Notes under the pieces: model-generated | Databases searched by the model: none | What the model was told of the DNA's origin: nothing | The model's input: the letters and a program-made list of their open reading frames with translations, nothing else | Shown: in pieces, positions 59,570-64,000 of the stretch | Layout: each line of letters starts with the position of its first letter | Numbering within the stretch: position 1 is the first letter of the stretch | NCBI GenBank assembly: GCA_002699125.1 | Contig: PABI01000119.1 | Location: forward strand, 1 to 64,000 | DNA length: 64,000 nt | Origin: Anaerolineaceae bacterium | Lineage (GTDB): Bacteria; Chloroflexota; Anaerolineae; Promineifilales; Promineifilaceae | Direction of reading: 5' to 3' | Position numbers and translations under genes: made by a program

Positions 59570-62500
59570 ATGGGAGAGCCTGAGCAAACAACCATGACAC
59601 AAAAAACAATATCTGAACCGCTGTTGGACCAATCGCCAAAGGTTGATATTGAACCTCACTTGAATGGGGGAACGGCCGTTGCCCACACCCAGGCCGCAAT
59701 CAGCCAAAATGACCATCATGGCCTGTTTGACGCTATACCCGTTTCGCTGTGGAAAGAAGATTTTTCTAAAGTTAAGCAGTTTATCAATAAGCTGCACCAG
59801 GAAGGGATTTTCGATTTTCGGGCTTACTTTAATGCCCATCCGCAGGACGTAGCCCATTGTTTACGCCTTGTAAAGGTAAATGCCGTCAATCAGGCAGCCC
59901 TCAAACTGTACAAAGCCTCTAGCGAAATAGAGTTAATAAGCAGTTTAGAAAAGATTCTCGGTCCAGAATCGCCCACCCTCTTCAAAGAAGAGCTCATTCT
60001 TCTGGGGGAAGGCAAAACCTCATTTGAATGCGAAAGAGTTAACTACACGCTTGAGAACGAAAAAATAAACGTATTGGTCCGCTGGTCCGTTGCCCCAGGG
60101 TTTGAAGCAACACTCTCTCAAGTTTTTGTTTCAATTTTGGATCTTACCAGCCAGAAGCGCGCAGAAGATCAGCTGCGAAAGCAGTTACAAGAAGAAGAAC
60201 TGCTGCGACAGATTGTGGCTGTTAATCCTGCCGTCAATGAATTGAATGCCGCTCTGAATTCAATTTGTGAAAAGCTGGCAACTTTTTACGCAGTGCCCAG
60301 CGTCAGCTTTACGCTGCTGGACAAAGAAGCCATGCTGGCTGATGTGATTGGTGAATATCTGTCCCCGGAACTGTTGGAAAACAATGGGCAAGTTATTCCG
60401 CTGGCTAATATCGTGCCTATTGATAACTTGATACGACAAAAATCAGCAGAATTTATACCGAATGTGCAGGAGGCACCGCGCTTTGAACAGGTTGGGGATA
60501 TTTTGCAGGCGTTTGACAATCATTCTGCCCTACTTGTTCCGGTAGCTGCGGCCGAACCTTTTCAAGGATTATTGGCTTTTGACACGGTGCAGCCAGGGGA
60601 ATTCAGCCAGGACGATATTCAGTTTATTGAGCAGGTTGCCTCCCATATCGGCCAGATGTTGCAGCGGGTTCAGATGGAGCAAAAGTTACAAAAGCAGCAA
60701 GATTTTGCTCGTCAGGTAATGAACAACATGGGGCAAGGGCTGCTGGTGCTGCGGGCGGACCGGACAATTGAATTCTGCAATCCTGCTTTTGCCAATCTAG
60801 TGGGGTATGAACAAAAGGAGCTAGTTGGTCGCTCATTGATGGAACTGGTTAAGATTGACACGCAAACGGCCGTTGCCGAGCCAACTGAAGCGGAACGGGC
60901 TGCGCAAAAAAGCGTGCGCGAGCTTGAACTTGTTCACGCCGATGGCAGCGAAACTCATGTATTGCTTACCGGCGTGCCCCGCAACCAAACCATTGTAGAA
61001 GACGGCGCCATCTGTGTGGTAACCGATCTGTCTGCCCAGAAGAAGATTGAACATGCACTAGCCCAGGCACGGGATCAGGCCATTGAAGCCACGCGCCTGA
61101 AGTCTGAATTTTTGGCCAACATGAGCCATGAAATCCGTACGCCGCTTAATGCCGTTGTGGGCATGACCAGCTTGATGCTGGATTCGCCATTGACGCCGGA
61201 GCAGCAGGATTATGCCCAAACCATCCGCAGCAGCAGCGAAGTGCTGCTGGCTTTGATCAACGATATTCTCGACTTTTCTAAAATTGAGGCGGGCAAGCTG
61301 GAACTGGAGCAACGGCCGTTTTCCGTACGTGACTGTGTGGAAGAAGCACTGGACGTTGTCGTAACCAAAGCGTCTGAAAAAGGGTTGGAGCTGGCCTACC
61401 TTATTGAAGATGAAGTGCCCAATGAGATCCTTGGCGACGTCACCCGGGTGCGGCAAATATTGGTTAATCTGCTTAACAATGCCATCAAATTTACCAACGT
61501 GGGTGAAGTGGTTTTGTCCGTTTCCTGTGGCAAAGGTGAATGCCCCAATCCAACAACGGGGGAGGCAATTCTTCGCTTTTCTGTAAAAGACACCGGCATC
61601 GGCATTCCGCCAGCAAGATTGGACAGATTGTTTAAATCTTTCAGCCAGGTCGATGCCTCTACCACGCGAAAACATGGGGGCACCGGGCTGGGATTGGCCA
61701 TCAGCAAACAGCTAGCAGAAATGATGGGGGGGCAAATTTGGGTTGAAAGTGAGTATGAAAAAGGCTCAACGTTCCATTTCACCATTACCGCCAGGCCGGT
61801 CGCCTCCAAACGGCGTGTGTACACCCAAAGGTTAACACACCAACTGAAAGGCAAACGAGTGTTAATTGTTGATGACAACCAGACAAACTGCAAGATATTG
61901 GGCAAACAGACGACGTTGTGGGGCATGGTACCCACGGCCGTTTTATCTGGGGAAGAGGCATTAACCTTGCTACAAAAGGGGATGCCATTTGACCTGGCCA
62001 TCCTCGATATGCAGATGCCGGAAATGGATGGCATGATGTTGGCAGCCCAAATTCGCCAGCTGCACGACAAACAATCATTGCCTTTGGTTATGCTCAGCTC
62101 CATTGGCGCGCGGGATGAGTTCAAAGAAACGGACTATTTTGCCGCATTTTTGACCAAGCCCGCCAAGCAGCAATCGTTATTTGAAACGTTAACGGCCGTT
62201 TTGTCGGATACGGCCGTGCCCCATACAGCACTTCCCCAAAAATTAGAAATAGACCCCAACATGGGCAAAAATCATCCGCTGCGCATCTTGCTGGCCGAAG
62301 ACAATCTCGTCAACCAAAAAGTTGCCCTGCGCATCCTTGAACGCATGGGATACCGGGCCGATGTCGCCGGAGACGGGCTAGAAGTTTTAGAATCCTTACA
62401 GCGTCAACCGTATGATGTTGTCTTGATGGATGTTCAGATGCCATACATGGATGGCGTAGAAGCCACAGAGCAAATTCACGACATCTGGCCACCAGAAGAG

Positions 62501-62662
62501 CAGCCAGACGTTATCGCCATGACCGCAAATGCCCTCACCGGGGATCGTGAAAGATATTTGATGGCAGGCATGGACAACTACATCAGCAAACCTGTCCGCA
62601 TTCAGGAATTAATGGAAGCACTGGCTGCGGTCACCCCGCTTTCTGCCAAACACAAGAATTGA
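59570..62662 (+). CDS. Hybrid sensor histidine kinase (PAS-GAF-PAS-HisKA-HATPase-REC-REC)
   Basis: About 1030 residues without membrane segments. An N-terminal PAS-like region (SLWKEDFSKVKQFINKLHQE) is followed by a GAF-like domain (about 205-365), a second PAS (LRADRTIEFCNPAFANLVGYE), HisKA with SHEIRTPLNAVVG near residue 520, an HATPase (NNAIKFTN, DTGIGIP, GTGLGLAIS) and two receivers (Asp in LAILDMQMPEMDG and VVLMDVQMPYMDG). There is no Hpt domain, so phosphotransfer to a separate protein is expected. The start is uncertain: TTG 59525, ATG 59570 and ATG 59594 all lack a good ribosome site. No output regulator is adjacent. Confidence 0.9.
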   Translation: MGEPEQTTMTQKTISEPLLDQSPKVDIEPHLNGGTAVAHTQAAISQNDHHGLFDAIPVSLWKEDFSKVKQFINKLHQEGIFDFRAYFNAHPQDVAHCLRLVKVNAVNQAALKLYKASSEIELISSLEKILGPESPTLFKEELILLGEGKTSFECERVNYTLENEKINVLVRWSVAPGFEATLSQVFVSILDLTSQKRAEDQLRKQLQEEELLRQIVAVNPAVNELNAALNSICEKLATFYAVPSVSFTLLDKEAMLADVIGEYLSPELLENNGQVIPLANIVPIDNLIRQKSAEFIPNVQEAPRFEQVGDILQAFDNHSALLVPVAAAEPFQGLLAFDTVQPGEFSQDDIQFIEQVASHIGQMLQRVQMEQKLQKQQDFARQVMNNMGQGLLVLRADRTIEFCNPAFANLVGYEQKELVGRSLMELVKIDTQTAVAEPTEAERAAQKSVRELELVHADGSETHVLLTGVPRNQTIVEDGAICVVTDLSAQKKIEHALAQARDQAIEATRLKSEFLANMSHEIRTPLNAVVGMTSLMLDSPLTPEQQDYAQTIRSSSEVLLALINDILDFSKIEAGKLELEQRPFSVRDCVEEALDVVVTKASEKGLELAYLIEDEVPNEILGDVTRVRQILVNLLNNAIKFTNVGEVVLSVSCGKGECPNPTTGEAILRFSVKDTGIGIPPARLDRLFKSFSQVDASTTRKHGGTGLGLAISKQLAEMMGGQIWVESEYEKGSTFHFTITARPVASKRRVYTQRLTHQLKGKRVLIVDDNQTNCKILGKQTTLWGMVPTAVLSGEEALTLLQKGMPFDLAILDMQMPEMDGMMLAAQIRQLHDKQSLPLVMLSSIGARDEFKETDYFAAFLTKPAKQQSLFETLTAVLSDTAVPHTALPQKLEIDPNMGKNHPLRILLAEDNLVNQKVALRILERMGYRADVAGDGLEVLESLQRQPYDVVLMDVQMPYMDGVEATEQIHDIWPPEEQPDVIAMTANALTGDRERYLMAGMDNYISKPVRIQELMEALAAVTPLSAKHKN

Positions 62663-62684
62663 ACCATTGTGTAATCGGTAAGAA

Positions 62685-62719
62685 AAAAGCGCACCCAATT
62701 CTGAGTGCGCTTTTGTTTT
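62685..62719. terminator. Bidirectional intrinsic terminator
   Basis: Ten-bp perfect arms AAAAGCGCAC (62685-62694) and GTGCGCTTTT (62705-62714) with T-rich sequence on both strands. It separates the convergent hybrid kinase and LysM genes. Confidence 0.9.
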
Positions 62720-62744
62720 TATCAAAATAGCTGCTGAAAAATCG

Positions 62745-63770
62745 TTAACGGCCGGGGATTTCCAGCGTTTGCCCTACATAAATCACATAAGGTGAGGTTA
62801 AATTGTTAGCCTCAGCAATGGCCGGCCACGAAACCCCATACTGCAAAGAAATCAGGAAGAGCGTTTCGCCTGGTCTTACAATGTGAGAAAATGCCGGTGA
62901 TGGACCAGGAGCATCTACTGGAATTTTCAGCTCGCCACCAACCGAAATCACGTTGGGGTTTACCAGACCATTAGCTTCAGCAATTTGCACCCAGCTAATG
63001 CCAAATTTCAGGCCAATGCGGAACAAATTGTCGCCCGGCTGCACCACATACGTTGTTTCGGTGCCCGGTGAGGGTGTTGGCCCAGGATCCGTGGAGCCCG
63101 GCAGCGTCAAAACCTGGCCGACCCTTAGCACATTGGGGTTGGCTAAATTATTGGCGTTCGCAATGGTCATCCAGGAAATGCCATATTTAAGGCCAATGCG
63201 ATACAGGTTTTCGCCAGCGGCTACGGTATGTGTGGCCGGAATGGTAGCAGCGGTTGTTGTTTCACTGCTGGTTTCCTCGCTCGTTGTCGTATCTGTAGTG
63301 GTTTCTTCTGCGGCGGTGTCATCCGTAGCTGTGTCTTCCGTAGCGGTATCGCCAGTAGTGTCGGTGGTGGTGTCTGTTGTTGCATCGCCAGCACCCCCAC
63401 CAGCCTCGGCGCTGTCATCTGTCGTTGTGTCACCAACATCTGTGGCGGTATCGCCACCTTCGCCACTAGCCGCATCATCCGTTGTCGTGTCACCGGTATC
63501 ACCCGTGGCCGTATCATCGGTCGTTGTATCACCCGCAGCAGCATCACCTGTGGTTGTATCGCCGGTAGTTGTATCACCTGTGGTTGTGTCACCGGTGCCG
63601 TCAGTTGTGCTGTCTGTGCCACCACCAGCGTTGGGATCCTCAGTTTGGCCCGCCTGATCATCCGTCGCGCCATCATCTGAACCGCCGAGCGGCCGTTCAC
63701 AGGCCACAGCAAATAAGCTGAGCAAAATCAATATTGTTAACAAATTTAAGAAACGCCGCTGGGAAACCAT
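62745..63770 (-). CDS. LysM-repeat lipoprotein
   Basis: A 341-residue surface lipoprotein. The signal peptide ends in LFAVAC, so Cys near 24 is lipidated. Residues 30-190 are a Thr/Asp/Gly/Ala low-complexity spacer built on TTTGD and TTDD units, probably extended and possibly glycosylated. Three LysM domains follow (about 195-240, 247-292, 298-341; HTVAAGENLYRIGLKYGISW, VVQPGDNLFRIGLKFGISW, IVRPGETLFLISLQYGVSW), which bind peptidoglycan or other GlcNAc polymers. GGAGGT precedes the start by 6 nt. The repetitive spacer makes long empty frames on other strands. Confidence 0.92.
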   Translation of the reverse strand: MVSQRRFLNLLTILILLSLFAVACERPLGGSDDGATDDQAGQTEDPNAGGGTDSTTDGTGDTTTGDTTTGDTTTGDAAAGDTTTDDTATGDTGDTTTDDAASGEGGDTATDVGDTTTDDSAEAGGGAGDATTDTTTDTTGDTATEDTATDDTAAEETTTDTTTSEETSSETTTAATIPATHTVAAGENLYRIGLKYGISWMTIANANNLANPNVLRVGQVLTLPGSTDPGPTPSPGTETTYVVQPGDNLFRIGLKFGISWVQIAEANGLVNPNVISVGGELKIPVDAPGPSPAFSHIVRPGETLFLISLQYGVSWPAIAEANNLTSPYVIYVGQTLEIPGR

Positions 63771-64000
63771 CTCTTACCTCCAAAAAACGGACAATTGACT
63801 CATTTTGTATCGTGTGCGCCTTGAGTACAAATGAGCGGGCTGGTTTTGGAGGCTTTGCCTGAAAACCATCCCTTTACATTAACATAACCAATAATGTGCT
63901 AACTATAGCACGTTCCTTGCTTTACGTAAAGTTATTGATCCCTTTTCCCGAGCTTTTCCGCAGTCCAGACCCACCAGGCTTTTTGTAATAGCTCACGCCA
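63771..64000. other. Intergenic region at window end with a small hairpin
   Basis: No gene seen in the last 230 nt. GTGCTAACTATAGCAC (63896-63911) is a 6-bp-stem hairpin or operator-like site upstream of the LysM gene. A weak TTGTAC and TACAAA pair on the minus strand near 63805-63832 might be the LysM promoter, at 15-bp spacing. Confidence 0.4.

Larger units (their letters stand above)
1426..62217. repeat. ACGGCCGT: highly over-represented palindromic octamer (about 95 copies)
   Basis: By hand count the 8-bp palindrome ACGGCCGT occurs about 95 times between 1426 and 62217, roughly once per 0.67 kb. At mid-50s GC one or two are expected. Copies lie in all three codon phases (Thr-Ala-Val, Asn-Gly-Arg and Arg-Pro readings), on genes of both orientations and in spacers, so the signal acts at DNA level. 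Flanks often extend to AACGGCCGTT. Empty stretches include 1434-4177, 20.65-24.2 kb, 43.0-44.7 kb, 52.4-54.4 kb and 54.7-57.0 kb. Confidence 0.95.

Noticed and set aside
62953-63657. 234-codon plus-strand Val/Ser-rich frame
   Set aside because: It is the reverse of the repetitive Thr/Asp/Gly spacer of the LysM lipoprotein.
1-64000. Insertion sequences, prophage or integrase genes
   Set aside because: No transposase, recombinase, phage structural gene or long terminal inverted repeat was found in any frame.

Overview
The window looks like a chromosome segment of an uncultured Chloroflexota bacterium (Anaerolineae-like; this is inference). Supporting signs are an archaeal-type aspartyl-tRNA synthetase, large Ser/Thr kinases with extracellular Thr/Pro tails and calcium-binding repeats, a DUF368 lipid flippase, a secreted protein ending in a hydrophobic LPIIV-type tail, and dense families of short palindromic repeats. 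GC content is in the mid-50s per cent by eye. I saw no rRNA, tRNA, CRISPR array, prophage or insertion sequence.

Layout. 0-6 kb: an Asp-type T-box leader and aspartyl-tRNA synthetase, a cyclic-nucleotide-binding protein, and an unusual ECF sigma factor fused to ankyrin repeats and a degenerate ATP-synthase beta domain. 6-12 kb: a GT-C membrane glycosyltransferase and a glycine betaine/proline-type ABC importer (fused double permease plus ATPase). 11.5-18 kb: an acyltransferase, a GT4 glycosyltransferase, a receiver protein, a secreted beta-propeller, nucleoside hydrolase, ribokinase and a YigZ-family protein. 18-25 kb: a possible small RNA, a giant FAD/Fe-S oxidoreductase, a NACHT NTPase that looks acquired, and a class V aminotransferase. 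25-33 kb: two tandem receptor kinases with FHA domains and a cNMP-binding histidine kinase. 33-39 kb: DUF368 flippase, HAD hydrolase, SEC-C protein, aroA, aroE and a secreted protein. 39-44 kb: a small kinase, and a kinase-PP2C-FecR-like fusion. 44-50 kb: a DUF433/PIN-like toxin-antitoxin pair, lipoprotein, EamA transporter, BLUF photosensor, PEP carboxylase and a Nudix hydrolase. 50-55 kb: an Hsp70-like protein with a gyrase-pinwheel-like tail, and a DUF2089 regulator with two 29-residue-repeat proteins. 55-64 kb: a heterodimeric ABC exporter, a hybrid histidine kinase and a LysM lipoprotein.

The window is rich in signalling: four Ser/Thr kinases, two histidine kinases, a receiver, a BLUF sensor, an ECF sigma factor and two cNMP-binding proteins. 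Housekeeping functions (tRNA charging, shikimate pathway, anaplerosis, nucleoside salvage) lie between them.

Two genome-scale signals stand out. The palindromic octamer ACGGCCGT occurs about 95 times by hand count, against one or two expected, in all reading frames and in intergenic DNA; it is missing from a few genes that may be recent arrivals. In addition, many unrelated families of short inverted or tandem microrepeats sit between genes and also inside reading frames, where they add peptide loops, stop codons or start codons.
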